Assembly: GCF_900183975.1 (NCBI RefSeq)
Contig: NZ_LT853882.1
Location: 310,001-374,000 of the forward strand
Direction of reading: 5' to 3'
DNA length: 64,000 nucleotides
Origin: Xanthomonas fragariae
GTDB lineage: Bacteria; Pseudomonadota; Gammaproteobacteria; Xanthomonadales; Xanthomonadaceae
Numbering within the stretch: position 1 is the first letter of the stretch; each line of letters begins with the position of its first letter. This document shows positions 46,993-56,599 of the stretch, in pieces. The notes below the pieces were generated by a model, which did no database searches, was not told the DNA's origin, and saw only the letters and a list, made by a program, of their open reading frames with translations. Both the position numbers and the translations under genes were made by a program.

Positions 46993-47088
46993 AGCGTCGT
47001 TCTCTGCAAACAATTGTGGAACTATCGGATAACCGCCGGTTCAGCGCCAGCGCGGCCGCCGCCGAGGCTCTGGCACACTACGCCGCCC

Positions 47089-47880
47089 ATGACTGCGCCG
47101 GCCCGTCCGGACCCGATGCCCATGCGACCAGCCGCACGCATTCAGATCGTTCGCCGTGAGTCGGGCGGTGGCCGCTCCAGCCGCCGCTGGGTGTGGGTGG
47201 GGGTGATCGCCATCTTGTGGCTGGCATCGCTGGGTGGGGCGTGGTGGATGGCTACGCGTACCGCCGCGCCGCGTTTGGTCGAGGCCGAATCGGCGCTGCA
47301 GCAGGCGCAGCGTCGCCAGGCCCGGCAGCGGCGGCAGATCGAGCAGTTGCAGCAGCGGCAGGTCAATCTGGCGATGTCCGACAAGATCAGCCGCGCCGCC
47401 AACACCGAGGTGCAGGCCTCGCTGGCCGAGCGCGACGAACAGATCGCCGCGCTGCGCGCCGATGTGGCCTTTTACGAGCGGCTGGTGGGCTCCACTGCGC
47501 AGCGCAAAGGGCTCAACGCGCACTCGGTGCAGTTCACCGCCGAAGCTGGCGGCACCTGGAATTACAGCGTGGTGCTGACCCAGAACCTCAATCGCGGCGC
47601 GATCAGCCAGGGCCAGCTGCGCTTTGCGGTGGAAGGCGTACGCGCCGGCAAGCTGGTCACGGTGAGCTGGAACGAGCTGCATCAGAAACCGGACGCCGCT
47701 GGGCAGCCGTACTCGTTTCGCTATTTCCAGCAATTGGACGGCAGCGTGATCTTGCCGAAAGATTTCACCCCGCAACGTGTCAAAATCTCCCTCAGCGGCG
47801 ATGGGGCGCCGGTCAATCAGACATTCGATTGGAACATCGCCGGCATTGGCGCGGGGGGAGTAGCTCATGTTCGGAAATAA
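47089..47880 (+). CDS. DUF6776-family membrane protein
   Basis: 263 aa. A single N-terminal transmembrane helix (RWVWVGVIAILWLASLGGAW, about residues 33-52) is followed by a Gln/Arg-rich coiled coil (about 60-125). A C-terminal globular domain follows (FTAEAGGTWNYSVVLTQNLNRG to ILPKDFTPQRVKISL). The family has no known enzymatic function. It overlaps the bactofilin gene by 14 nt, so it may anchor or organise the bactofilin polymer at the inner membrane (inference). Confidence 0.8.
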   Translation: MTAPARPDPMPMRPAARIQIVRRESGGGRSSRRWVWVGVIAILWLASLGGAWWMATRTAAPRLVEAESALQQAQRRQARQRRQIEQLQQRQVNLAMSDKISRAANTEVQASLAERDEQIAALRADVAFYERLVGSTAQRKGLNAHSVQFTAEAGGTWNYSVVLTQNLNRGAISQGQLRFAVEGVRAGKLVTVSWNELHQKPDAAGQPYSFRYFQQLDGSVILPKDFTPQRVKISLSGDGAPVNQTFDWNIAGIGAGGVAHVRK

Positions 47881-48316
47881 GTCCAACCGTGGTGCGCAGA
47901 CCATGGTCGATACCTTAATCGGGCCGCAGGTGGTCATTTGCGGCGACCTGATGTTCAGTGGCGGGCTGTATGTGGAAGGCCGCATCCTGGGCAAGGTCAT
48001 TGCCGAAGACGGCGCCAGCGCCACCTTGACGGTGGCCGAGCAGGGCAGCATCGAGGGTGAGGTGCGCGCGCCGGTGGTGATCATCAATGGCCAGCTGACC
48101 GGCGACGTACACGCTGCCGAGCGGGTCGAACTGGCCGCCAACGCGCGTGTGCAGGGCAATGTGCATTACCAAGTGGTGGAGATGAGCGCCGGTGCGCAGC
48201 TCACCGGACACCTGATCCACGCCGCCATCGCAGACGCGACCGCTGCGTTGCCGGCGCCGGACGCTAGTGGCGCAGAGCCGGTCAAGGCCTTGCAGGCCAA
48301 AATTGCCGACGCCTGA
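47867..48316 (+). CDS. Bactofilin
   Basis: 149 aa polymer-forming cytoskeletal protein. The central right-handed beta-helix repeat runs from TLIGPQVVICGDLMFSGGLYVEGRILG to HYQVVEMSAGAQLTGHL (about residues 16-115), flanked by short disordered termini. Bactofilins form nucleotide-free filaments that position cell-wall enzymes. The overlapping start with the DUF6776 gene indicates coupled translation. No M23 peptidase partner is adjacent, unlike in many other genomes. Confidence 0.93.
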   Translation: MFGNKSNRGAQTMVDTLIGPQVVICGDLMFSGGLYVEGRILGKVIAEDGASATLTVAEQGSIEGEVRAPVVIINGQLTGDVHAAERVELAANARVQGNVHYQVVEMSAGAQLTGHLIHAAIADATAALPAPDASGAEPVKALQAKIADA

Positions 48317-48397
48317 GCGTGCGGGTGCGGCTGAAGCTGGCTCCGGCATTGCTCGAATCGGCTTGAAGTGGGGTCGCCCGGCCCCCATGCTAACGTC

Positions 48398-48784
48398 ATG
48401 AGTACGCTCGTTTCGCTTCCCACCGCCGCCCCGGCGCCGGACTACCAGTCCATCGACCGGCCGCTGAACTTTTCCGTGGCCGCCGCCGCCAAGGTGCGCG
48501 AGCTGATCCAGGAAGAGGGCAATGCCGATCTGGCGTTGCGTGTGTATATCCAGGGGGGCGGCTGTTCCGGCTTCCAGTACGGCTTCGAGTTCGACGAGAA
48601 CCGCGCCGAGGATGACCTGGCTGTGGCCACCGATGGCGTGACGCTGCTGGTCGATCCGCTGAGCCTGCAATACCTGATGGGCGCCGAGGTGGATTACACC
48701 GAAAGCCTGACCGGTGCGCAGTTCGTTATCCGCAATCCCAATGCGAAGACCACGTGCGGGTGCGGTAGCAGCTTCAGCGTCTGA
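48398..48784 (+). CDS. erpA: Iron-sulfur cluster insertion protein ErpA
   Basis: 128 aa A-type carrier. The three cluster-binding cysteines are in [11 protein letters not shown] and [10 protein letters not shown]. The ATG at 48398 is preferred; a longer frame starts 30 nt upstream. ErpA delivers [Fe-S] clusters to apoproteins, including enzymes of isoprenoid synthesis. Confidence 0.95.
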   Translation: MSTLVSLPTAAPAPDYQSIDRPLNFSVAAAAKVRELIQEEGNADLALRVYIQGGGCSGFQYGFEFDENRAEDDLAVATDGVTLLVDPLSLQYLMGAEVDYTESLTGAQFVIRNPNAKTTCGCGSSFSV

Positions 48785-48816
48785 TCACGCGGTGCTGGCG
48801 CCACGTCATCTGTGTG

Positions 48817-49107
48817 CGACTGGGCCTGACCGATCTGGTACTCGACGATAGCCTGCCAGGCATCGATCAGCTCAAGGCGTATTTCCAGCTCGGGTTCTAT
48901 CGTGACTTTGCCAGCAACCCGGGTGATCCGTTCCGCAAAGATCTGGTGCGTAACGATCTGCTGGACTGGGCGCCGCAGACTCCGACGCTGCTTTTCGCTT
49001 CGTCCAACCGTGCCATCACCCGCTCAAGAATGCGGTGACGGCGGTTGCCGGTTTCAAGCGTCGCGGCAGCGCGCAGGTGTCGCTGGTGGAGGTGGGCGGA
49101 GCCTAAA
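48817..49107 (+). pseudogene. C-terminal remnant of an alpha/beta hydrolase-like protein
   Basis: LTDLVLDDSLPGIDQLKAYFQL, then FRKDLVRNDLLDWAPQTPTLLF, has the look of the last third of a secreted lipase or hydrolase. A frameshift near 49010 moves the continuation (LKNAVTAVAGFKRRG, AQVSLVEVGGA) to another frame ending at 49107. No start or catalytic nucleophile is present. I am not sure of the exact family. Confidence 0.55.
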
Positions 49108-49545
49108 GACGCCCTTACGCAAGCCATTGACTCTAAAGCATTTCGGGTCTTCCAGCTGAGCCTGCTTTGATACCTCGAATGATACCTAAAGTCCTGAGCT
49201 GAGGAAGTGGGGAATGGCGCTATCGATCAAATGCAGCAAGCCAGCCGGCTGCACCGCTTGATCGGTAGCCCCTCTCTGAGATGGCTGCTCAGCAGTCCAG
49301 CTTGCTGTCGCGTCTTGGCTTGCCGCACTCCAAGACTGCCTAAGGGGCTAGGGATAGACCAAGTCCATGGCTGCTGACAGCGGCTCGCGCAAAGCGAAGC
49401 CGCAACCTTGACCACCAGTTGCCTCCGGCGATGGTGCTGCCCCCGCACTCGGTTTGAGAGGTTGATCGGTCCGCGCTGTCGTCTTTTTCGGAGCTCAATC
49501 GAAGCTCCAAGAGAGACAAAGCAGCGCGCAGCCGGTTCGTTGTTG
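49108..49545. other. Spacer before the integrase remnant
   Basis: No gene is recognised. It contains a repeated TGATACCT/TGATACCT motif at about 49167-49186. This spacing next to an integrase gene makes an attachment-site remnant conceivable, but nothing proves it. Confidence 0.3.
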
Positions 49546-50462
49546 ATGCGTATCCCTCACTATTTGCCGCGTTCGTTGCCCTCCGGTCGATGGTCCTTTC
49601 GGCAGCGGGTTCCCACTGATCTACAACCGCTGCTCGGCTTGCAGGCGATCAAGCGCACCTTGCATACGACCGTTTTGGAAGAGGCGCAACTGCGCGCTGC
49701 CACCTTGGCATCGCACTACGAGCGGCTGTTCGCGCGGTTGCGGGACGACGGGTTAGATCGACGCAGCAGGCAGACGCTTCCGCATTGTTGGCATCCGCCT
49801 CTGCTGCAATACCCTTCCGCAACCTGACCTTGCATCGAACCAGGACGCCAGACGGGACCGTGCATGAGCGCTGGCAAATCGACAGCACCAAAGGCGTGAG
49901 GCTGTTTCGAGAACTCCACGAAGGCCTCGGCTCGGAAGGCGAACGACCCGTCGCGCTGCCGGCGTCGCCACTGGCCATCGCAGCGTATGCCACCAAGCTC
50001 GGCTCGACCCTTGAGCCAATGACGCTTGGGAGGGCGTGACATGCGTGGTTGGCGACCTTGAACGGCCGCACCTTGCCCAAGACCTATGTCATCAAGAAGT
50101 CGGCCATCCAAGGATTCGTGGACTACCTGGGTGAGAAGACGAAGATCCATACGATCACGCGGTCAGACCTAGCTCGCTGGTTTCAGCAGATGCGGAAGGA
50201 AGGCGCGTCTACGCCAACGCTGACGAACAAGCAGAGCTACATGGTCGGGAAGGGAGGATTCTTCGATTGGGCGATGGTCTCTGGTCATTACCCCCAAGGC
50301 GACAACCCGGCCAAGGGTCATGTGAGCTATTCGGCCGGGGAACGGCGGGCTCGACGGAAGCTTGGGTTTAAGGCTTTTGATCGTGAGCAAATCCAGGCAA
50401 TCTTCTCGCCGGTCAACTTCCCCAGGCTTTCTCCAAATGCCCGCTGGGCGGCGCTCATTTGA
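49546..50462 (+). pseudogene. Tyrosine-recombinase (phage-type integrase) remnant
   Basis: N-terminus MRIPHYLPRSLPSGRWSFRQR and LKT-like HTTVLEEAQLRAATLASHYERLF, typical of DUF6538-type integrases. A frameshift near 49770 and a TGA at 50037-50039 break the frame. The SAM-like core-binding domain follows (YVIKKSAIQGFVDYLGEKT, TRSDLARWFQQMRKEG). The gene is cut at 50460 by the end of an IS3 element, whose first bases supply the stop codon. The catalytic R-H-R-Y domain is absent. Confidence 0.82.
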
Positions 50463-51484
50463 TACGCCCAGGGTTTCCTAGACATCTCAAGGCCATGGAA
50501 AATGGTCAATTCGGAGGTGTCCATGAGCAGCAAGCGGTATACGGATGAATTCAAGATCGAGGCGGTCCGGCAAGTGACCAATCGTGGTTTCAAGTACGCC
50601 TTCATGCAAGCCCACTGCGGGGAATTCAGGGTGTGTGCGATGTGCCGGGTATTGCGGGTCAACCGGTCGGGCCATTACGCCTGGTTGTGCTCGCCCAACA
50701 GTGAGCGCGCCAAGGAAGATGAGCGCTTGCTTGGACTGATCAAGCACCACTGGCTGGCCAGCGGCAGTGTCTATGGGCATCGCAAGATCACCAGGGATCT
50801 GCGCGATCTGGATGAGCGTTGCAGTCGCCATCGGGTGCATCGGCTGATGCGCACCGAGGGACTGCGTGCCCAGGTGGGCTATGGTCGCAAACCGCGCCTC
50901 CATGGAGGAATGCAGTGCAAGGCGGCGGCCAACCTGCTTGACCGACAGTTCGACGTGACTGAGCCGGACACTGCCTGGGCGAGCGATTTCACCTTCATCC
51001 GCACGCATGAAGGCTGGATGTACCTGGCTGTTGTGATCGATCTGTTTTCCCGGCAGGTCGTCGGCTGGGCGATGCGCGATCGGGCCGACACCGAGTTGGT
51101 CGTGCAGGCCTTGTTGTCTGCGGTGTGGCGGCGCAAACCCAACGCTGGTTGCTTGGTTCATTCGGACCAAGGGTCTGTCTACACCAGCGATGACTGGCGC
51201 AGTTTCCTGGCGTCCCATGGCGTGGTGTGCAGCATGAGTCGGCGTGGCAACTGCCACGACAACGCACCCGTGGAGAGCTTCTTCGGACTGCTCAAACGCG
51301 AGCGGATCAGGCGGCGGACCTATTCCACCAAGGACGCCGCTCGCGCCGAGGTATTCGACTACATCGAGATGTTCTACAACCCCAACCGCCGCCACGGTTC
51401 AACTGGCGACCTGTCCCCTGTAGAGTTTGAACGGCGCTACGCGCAACGAGGGTCTTGAGTGTCTACGGAACCCTGGGCGTATCA
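50460..51484 (+). mobile_element. IS3-family element, internally deleted
   Basis: Ends TGATACGCCCAGGGTTTCCTAGACA (left) and its near-inverse at the right (…ACCCTGGGCGTATCA, 51470-51484). Flanking trinucleotides differ (ATT left, GCG right), and the left flank is an integrase while the right flank is a Fic-like gene. The element therefore marks a rearrangement rather than a simple insertion. The orfA region is largely deleted. Confidence 0.8.
50523..51458 (+). pseudogene. IS3 OrfA'-OrfB in-frame fusion transposase
   Basis: Starts with the OrfA N-terminus MSSKRYTDEFKIEAVRQVTNRGF, which then joins directly to the OrfB sequence KYAFMQAHCGEFRVCAMCRVL. The leucine zipper and frameshift site between them are gone. 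The rve core is intact: WASDFTFIRTHEGWMYLAVVIDL, VHSDQGSVYTS and NAPVESFFGLLKRE (D-D-E). It could be translated as one protein, but without the DNA-binding and dimerisation part of OrfA it is probably inactive. Confidence 0.8.
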
Positions 51485-51660
51485 GCGTGACCCGGCAGAC
51501 CGCTGCGCGCCATCTCAAGGAACTGGTGAATATCGGCGTTCTGCAAGAGCAGCGCCTGGGCAAGGAAAAACTGTTCCTACACACAGTATTTTTGCAACTT
51601 CTGTCCAGTGATGGTCATCAACTACCGCCTTATCGGACGTATTTGCGGGAAGCGGAATGA
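51485..51660 (+). pseudogene. C-terminal remnant of a Fic-family-like protein
   Basis: VTRQTAARHLKELVNIGVLQE and RLGKEKLFLHTVFLQLLSSDG form a winged-helix that resembles the C-terminal domain of Fic/DOC proteins. The Fic core (HPFxxGNGR) is absent because the reading frame emerges from the IS3 end. Other winged-helix regulators cannot be excluded. Confidence 0.5.
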
Positions 51661-51808
51661 CGCTTAGGATCTATCCAGATATCTGCCTCGGGCGCCGCGC
51701 TTTGAGCCTGTCGCAATGTGGTGACCAACGTGATGTTTTATCTCTGTGCGCTGCAGGCCAACGCCTGCGCCATGCGGACTCCCTCGGACTGAATCGGATG
51801 CGATTTAC
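51661..51808. other. Upstream region of oleB
   Basis: 148 bp with no recognisable end of an oleA gene. It must contain the oleB promoter if the gene is expressed on its own. Confidence 0.35.
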
Positions 51809-52726
51809 ATGACTTACCCCGGCTATCCCTTCACTCCCAAGCGCCTTGAGGTGCGGCCCGGCGTTGCAATGTCGTATCTGGACGAAGGTCCGCCCGATGG
51901 CGAGGTGGCGGCTGCAGAAGTGATTGTCATGCTGCATGGCAACCCATCGTGGAGTTATCTGTGGCGACATCTGGTGGGTGGTCTGTCCGATCGCTATCGC
52001 TGCATCGTGCCCGACCATATCGGCATGGGGCTGTCCGACAAGCCGGACGATGTGCCTGACGCGCAGCCGCGTTACGAGTACACGCTGCAATCGCGCGTGG
52101 ACGATCTGGATACGCTGCTGCGGCATCTCGGCGTCAGTGGGCCGATCACGCTGGCCGTGCACGATTGGGGCGGCATGATCGGGTTCGGCTGGGCGTTGTC
52201 GCATCACGCGCAGGTCAAGCGGCTGGTGATCACCAACACCGCCGCGTTCCCGTTGCCGCTGGAAAAGCCGATGCCATGGCAAATCGCCATGGGCCGGCAT
52301 TGGCGGCCCGGCGAGTGGTTCATCCGCACATTCAACGCGTTTTCTGCCGGCGCTTCGTGGCTGGGTGTGTCGCGGCGGATGCCGGCGGATGTGCGTCGCG
52401 CGTATGTTGCGCCTTACAACAACTGGCGCAACCGCATCTCCACTATCCGCTTCATGCAGGATATTCCGCTGTCGCCCGCCGACAAGGCCTGGTCGTTATT
52501 GGAGCGCTCGGCGCAGGCGTTGCCGTCGTTCGCCGATCGCCCGGCCTTCATCGCGTGGGGGCTGGGCGATATCTGCTTCGATAAACATTTCCTGGCCGGC
52601 TTCCGCAAAGCCCTGCCGAATGCCGAAGTGACTGCGTTCGACGATGCCAATCACTACGTGCTGGAAGACAAGCACGAGGTGCTGGTGCCGGCGATTCGGG
52701 CGTTTCTGGAGCGTCATCCGCTGTAA
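51809..52726 (+). CDS. oleB: OleB-like alpha/beta hydrolase (beta-lactone decarboxylase)
   Basis: 305 aa, haloalkane-dehalogenase-type fold. The nucleophile Asp119 is in TLAVHDWGGMIGFGW, the oxyanion region in MLHGNPSWSYLWR, and the catalytic His in FDDANHYVLED. In the OleABCD pathway of Xanthomonas and Shewanella, OleB converts beta-lactones to cis-olefins with loss of CO2. oleC and oleD follow, which supports the assignment. The ATG at 51809 (MTYPGYPFTPKRL) is chosen by family start. No oleA lies upstream. Confidence 0.88.
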   Translation: MTYPGYPFTPKRLEVRPGVAMSYLDEGPPDGEVAAAEVIVMLHGNPSWSYLWRHLVGGLSDRYRCIVPDHIGMGLSDKPDDVPDAQPRYEYTLQSRVDDLDTLLRHLGVSGPITLAVHDWGGMIGFGWALSHHAQVKRLVITNTAAFPLPLEKPMPWQIAMGRHWRPGEWFIRTFNAFSAGASWLGVSRRMPADVRRAYVAPYNNWRNRISTIRFMQDIPLSPADKAWSLLERSAQALPSFADRPAFIAWGLGDICFDKHFLAGFRKALPNAEVTAFDDANHYVLEDKHEVLVPAIRAFLERHPL

Positions 52727-52751
52727 ACGCAACGCCGCCGTCGGCGTTGCG

Positions 52752-53135
52752 TTACAACGCCGGCAGAGGATTGTGCCGTGCCTCGTCTACGCCGAGCCAA
52801 TCGGCTTCGGTGAGCGTGTGCAGGCCATGCGCCAATCGAGACTTGTCGCATTGCGCGCTGCGCTGCCCAAACTCCAGCGAGGCCGGCACAGCGGCGCAGG
52901 AGGAAGGGCGACGGTCGTAGATGCTGCAGCGGCTGTAGCGGCCGATATCCGCATCCAGCGCGATACAGCGCGGCTGCGATTGCGAAGTGCCGCGCATGAT
53001 GCGCTCGTGCGTGCGCAGTGCATCGGTCAGCGCGATGGGGACCCTGCCGCCCAATGCAGGGTCGGCTTCGCTCCAGTGAAAACTGACGCGGAAATAGGCG
53101 CAGCAGGCGCCACAGGTAAGGCAGGGATGCGCCAT
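52752..53135 (-). CDS. YkgJ-family cysteine cluster protein
   Basis: 127 aa. The metal-binding cysteine pattern of the YkgJ/CxxCxxCC family is seen in PCLTCGACCAYF near the N-terminus and RCSIYDRRPSSC in the middle, with a CD-K end. Function is unknown; a zinc or Fe-S site is likely. It lies between oleB and oleC on the opposite strand. The start at 53135 gives the family N-terminus MAHPCL. Confidence 0.85.
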   Translation of the reverse strand: MAHPCLTCGACCAYFRVSFHWSEADPALGGRVPIALTDALRTHERIMRGTSQSQPRCIALDADIGRYSRCSIYDRRPSSCAAVPASLEFGQRSAQCDKSRLAHGLHTLTEADWLGVDEARHNPLPAL

Positions 53136-53448
53136 GGGGTGCCGGGCCTTGCGCGGCAAAAAAATGTGGATAGCACGGAATTCTGACCGAACCACGGTGC
53201 GATACAAGTGGCGCAGACACGTGCAGGTCAGCGATTTATCTGCGCGGGTGGGGGGAAGCATGTGCGCAATGAACAGCGAGTCGCAGGTTAGAGCGTGTAG
53301 CGCGCACCGCGAAGGATTTTTCCAGCCAGACAGTGCGCACTCAGCAGCGACACGGCCGTTGCGATGACGGCACCTGCGATGTACGCACGTGGCTTTTGAG
53401 AATAATGCAAGCGGCCGGCGCCGCTGACGCATGGGTGATAATGCGGCA

Positions 53449-55101
53449 ATGACGACTCTCTGCAATATCGCCGCCACCCTGCCGCAGCTGGCGCGCGAGC
53501 GCCCCGATCAGATCGCCATCCGCTGCCCGGGCCGTCGTGCCGCCAACGGATTCGCTGCCTACGATGTGACCTTGAGCTATGCCGAGCTGGATGCCCGCAG
53601 CAATGCGATCGCCGCCGGATTGGCAGCGCACGGCATCGGACGTGGTGCGCGCGCAGTGGTGATGGTGCGGCCGTCGCCGGAGTTCTTCCTGCTGATGTTT
53701 GCGTTGTTTAAAGCCGGTGCGGTGCCAGTGCTGGTGGATCCGGGCATCGACAGGCGCGCGCTCAAGCAATGCCTGGACGAAGCGCAGCCGCAGGCATTTA
53801 TCGGCATTCCACTCGCGCAGCTGGCGCGTCGCTTGTTGCGCTGGGCGCGCTCTGCCAGGCAGATCGTCACCGTCGGTGGCCACTATGGGTGGGGCGGGGT
53901 GACCCTGGCACGCATGGAGCGCGATGGCGCAGGCGCCGGCAGCCAGCTGGCCGACACTGCGCCCGACGACATGGCCGCGATGCTGTTCACCAGTGGCTCG
54001 ACCGGTGTGCCCAAGGGCGTGGTGTATCGGCACCGGCATTTCGCCGGGCAGATCGAATTGCTGCGCAATGCCTTCGACATGCAGCCCGGCGGTGTGGATC
54101 TGCCGACGTTTCCGCCGTTCGCTTTGTTCGATCCGGCATTGGGGCTGACCTCGGTGATTCCGGACATGGATCCAACCCGTCCGGCTACCGCCGATCCCCG
54201 CAAATTGCACGATGCGATTGATCGCTTCGGTGTGACGCAGTTGTTCGGCTCGCCGGCGTTGATGCGGGTACTAGCTGACTATGGCCAGCCGCTGCCCAAT
54301 GTGCGCCTGGCCACCTCGGCCGGTGCGCCGGTGCCGCCGGACGTGGTGGCCAGGATCCGCGCGCTGCTGCCGGCAGATGCGCAATTCTGGACACCGTACG
54401 GCGCCACCGAGTGTTTGCCGGTGGCAGCGATCGAAGGACGCACGCTGGACGCCACCCGCGCTGCCACCGAGTCAGGTGCCGGCACCTGCGTGGGGCAGGT
54501 GGTGCCGCCGAACGAGGTACGCATCATTGCCATCGACGATGCGCCGATTGCCGACTGGAGCGGCACGCGCGTGTTGGCGGTGGGCGAGGTCGGGGAGATC
54601 ACCGTCGCCGGCCCTACCACCACCGATACCTATTTCAACCGCGATGCGGCCACGCGCATCGCCAAGATCCGCGAACGCAGCGCCGATGGCAGCGAACGCA
54701 TCGTGCACCGCATGGGCGATGTCGGCTATTTCGATGCCGATGGGCGGCTATGGTTCTGCGGGCGCAAAACGCACCGCGTGGAAACCGCCACCGGCCCGCT
54801 GTACACCGAGCAGGTGGAGCCAGTGTTCAACATGCATCCGCAAGTGCGGCGCACCGCGTTAGTTGGAGTGGGCGCGCCCGGACAACAGCAGCCGGTGCTA
54901 TGCGTGGAGCTGCAACCGGGCGTGTCCGCATCGGTATTTGCGGAAGTAGAAACTGCGTTGCGCGCACTGGGCGCAGCGCATCCGCACACGGCTGGTATCA
55001 GGCGTTTTTTGCGTCACACCGGCTTTCCTGTGGATATCCGTCACAACGCCAAGATTGGCCGCGAAACGCTGGCGGTCTGGGCGGCGCAGCAGCGTGATTG
55101 A
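53449..55101 (+). CDS. oleC: OleC-like beta-lactone synthetase
   Basis: 550 aa, ANL adenylating superfamily. The ATP-binding P-loop is MLFTSGSTGVPKGVVYRH (about residues 180-197); TPYGATECLPV, GDVGYFDADGRLWFCGRKTHRV and the C-terminal lid with NAKIGRETLAVWA follow. OleC turns 2-alkyl-3-hydroxyacids into beta-lactones with ATP. Its length and the neighbouring oleB and oleD distinguish it from ordinary acyl-CoA ligases. The ATG at 53449 is taken; another lies 18 nt upstream. Confidence 0.9.
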   Translation: MTTLCNIAATLPQLARERPDQIAIRCPGRRAANGFAAYDVTLSYAELDARSNAIAAGLAAHGIGRGARAVVMVRPSPEFFLLMFALFKAGAVPVLVDPGIDRRALKQCLDEAQPQAFIGIPLAQLARRLLRWARSARQIVTVGGHYGWGGVTLARMERDGAGAGSQLADTAPDDMAAMLFTSGSTGVPKGVVYRHRHFAGQIELLRNAFDMQPGGVDLPTFPPFALFDPALGLTSVIPDMDPTRPATADPRKLHDAIDRFGVTQLFGSPALMRVLADYGQPLPNVRLATSAGAPVPPDVVARIRALLPADAQFWTPYGATECLPVAAIEGRTLDATRAATESGAGTCVGQVVPPNEVRIIAIDDAPIADWSGTRVLAVGEVGEITVAGPTTTDTYFNRDAATRIAKIRERSADGSERIVHRMGDVGYFDADGRLWFCGRKTHRVETATGPLYTEQVEPVFNMHPQVRRTALVGVGAPGQQQPVLCVELQPGVSASVFAEVETALRALGAAHPHTAGIRRFLRHTGFPVDIRHNAKIGRETLAVWAAQQRD

Positions 55102-55191
55102 TCTGCTGCAGCACGCTGCGCATGCATGCGGTCGCGTCGCCAATCCCGGTCGCGCCCGTTATCGTGTGCGTCCTTGCGATGGAGGTGGTGT

Positions 55192-56202
55192 GTGCGAATC
55201 CTGGTAACCGGCGGTGGCGGCTTTCTCGGCCAGGCGTTGTGCCGCGGACTGCGCGCGCGCGGGCATGCGGTGGTGAGCTTCCAGCGCGGCGATTACCCGA
55301 TCCTGCTAAGCCTGGGCGTGGCCCAGATTCGTGGCGACCTGGCCGACCCGCAGGCGGTGCGGCATGCCTTCGCCGGTGTCGATGCGGTGTTCCACAATGC
55401 CGCCAAGGCCGGTGCGTGGGGCAGTTACAACAGCTATCACCAAGCCAATGTGGTGGGTACGCACAACGTGCTCGATGCGTGCCGTGCGAACGGCGTGCAG
55501 CGGCTGATCTACACCTCTACGCCCAGCGTCACCCACCGCGCCACCCATCCGGTGGAAGGTCTTGGTGCCGACGAAGTGCCATATGGCCAAGACCTGCGCG
55601 CGGCGTATGCGGCAACCAAGGCGATCGCCGAGCGTGCGGTGCTGGCGGCCAACGATGCGCAGTTGGCGACGGTGGCGTTGCGTCCGCGTTTGATCTGGGG
55701 GCCGGGCGACAATCATCTGTTGCCGCGTCTTGCCGCGCGCGCGCGCGCCGGGCGGCTACGCATGGTCGGCGACGGCAGCAACCTGGTCGACAGCACCTAC
55801 ATCGACAACGCTGCGCAAGCGCATTTCGATGCGTTCGAGCATCTGGCACCGGGCGCTGCATGCGCAGGCAAGGCGTACTTCATTTCCAATGGCGAACCGT
55901 TGCCGATGCGCGAGTTGCTCAATCGCTTGCTCGCTGCGGTAGACACGCCGGCAGTGACGCGCTCGTTGTCGTTTAAGACGGCATATCGCATCGGTGCGGT
56001 GTGCGAAACATTGTGGCCACTGTTGCGTCTGCCAGGAGAAGTGCCGTTGACGCGTTTTCTGGTGGAACAGCTGTGTACGCCGCATTGGTACAGCATGGAG
56101 CCGGCACGCCGTGACTTCGGTTATGTGCCGCAGATCAGCATCGAAGAGGGGCTGCAACGGCTGCGATCCTCATCTTCCAACGACATCGCCATCACCCGGT
56201 AA
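55192..56202 (+). CDS. oleD: OleD-like 2-alkyl-3-oxoalkanoate reductase
   Basis: 336 aa extended SDR. NAD(P) motif [16 protein letters not shown] at the N-terminus, the [23 protein letters not shown] stretch, and the catalytic Tyr-Lys pair in [12 protein letters not shown]. The GTG at 55192 is preceded by TGGAGGT at good spacing and begins exactly at the fold (VRILVTGG), so it is preferred to the upstream ATG. OleD reduces the keto acid made by OleA before OleC acts. Confidence 0.9.
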   Translation: MRILVTGGGGFLGQALCRGLRARGHAVVSFQRGDYPILLSLGVAQIRGDLADPQAVRHAFAGVDAVFHNAAKAGAWGSYNSYHQANVVGTHNVLDACRANGVQRLIYTSTPSVTHRATHPVEGLGADEVPYGQDLRAAYAATKAIAERAVLAANDAQLATVALRPRLIWGPGDNHLLPRLAARARAGRLRMVGDGSNLVDSTYIDNAAQAHFDAFEHLAPGAACAGKAYFISNGEPLPMRELLNRLLAAVDTPAVTRSLSFKTAYRIGAVCETLWPLLRLPGEVPLTRFLVEQLCTPHWYSMEPARRDFGYVPQISIEEGLQRLRSSSSNDIAITR

Positions 56203-56267
56203 AGACCGCCGCCTCTTCAAGATACGTCTGCGCCGATTCGGCCACCACACTTTCTGGATACCTTGCC

Positions 56268-56426
56268 ATGCTGCATTACGCCATCATATTTTTCGTCATC
56301 GCTATCATCGCCGCTGTGCTGGGCTTCAGTGGTATCGCTGGTGCGGCGACCAACATCGCCTGGATCCTGTTCGTGGTGTTCCTGATCCTGGCAGTGATCT
56401 CGATGTTCCGTCGCGGCAAGGCTTAA
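56268..56426 (+). CDS. DUF1328 small membrane protein (YtjA-like)
   Basis: 52 aa. Two hydrophobic helices (residues 3-20 and 30-46) separated by [11 protein letters not shown], and a basic end RRGKA. This is the pattern of the DUF1328/YtjA family, common in proteobacteria and often stress-induced. Function unknown. Found by reading the sequence directly downstream of oleD. Confidence 0.8.
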   Translation: MLHYAIIFFVIAIIAAVLGFSGIAGAATNIAWILFVVFLILAVISMFRRGKA

Positions 56427-56599
56427 CGCCCAAGCTGCGATACGTTACGGTAGCGGCGCTGCCGGTCGGCGCTCACATCGCCCGCTTCCGCAAGGAGGGG
56501 GGCCATGTGCGTTGTGGCGGGTTGCATCGGATTTTTCACGGGTGACAGTAGATTCTCCGGCACAACGTGCGCAAAGCGCTCGGTCAGCCATGCGACGTT

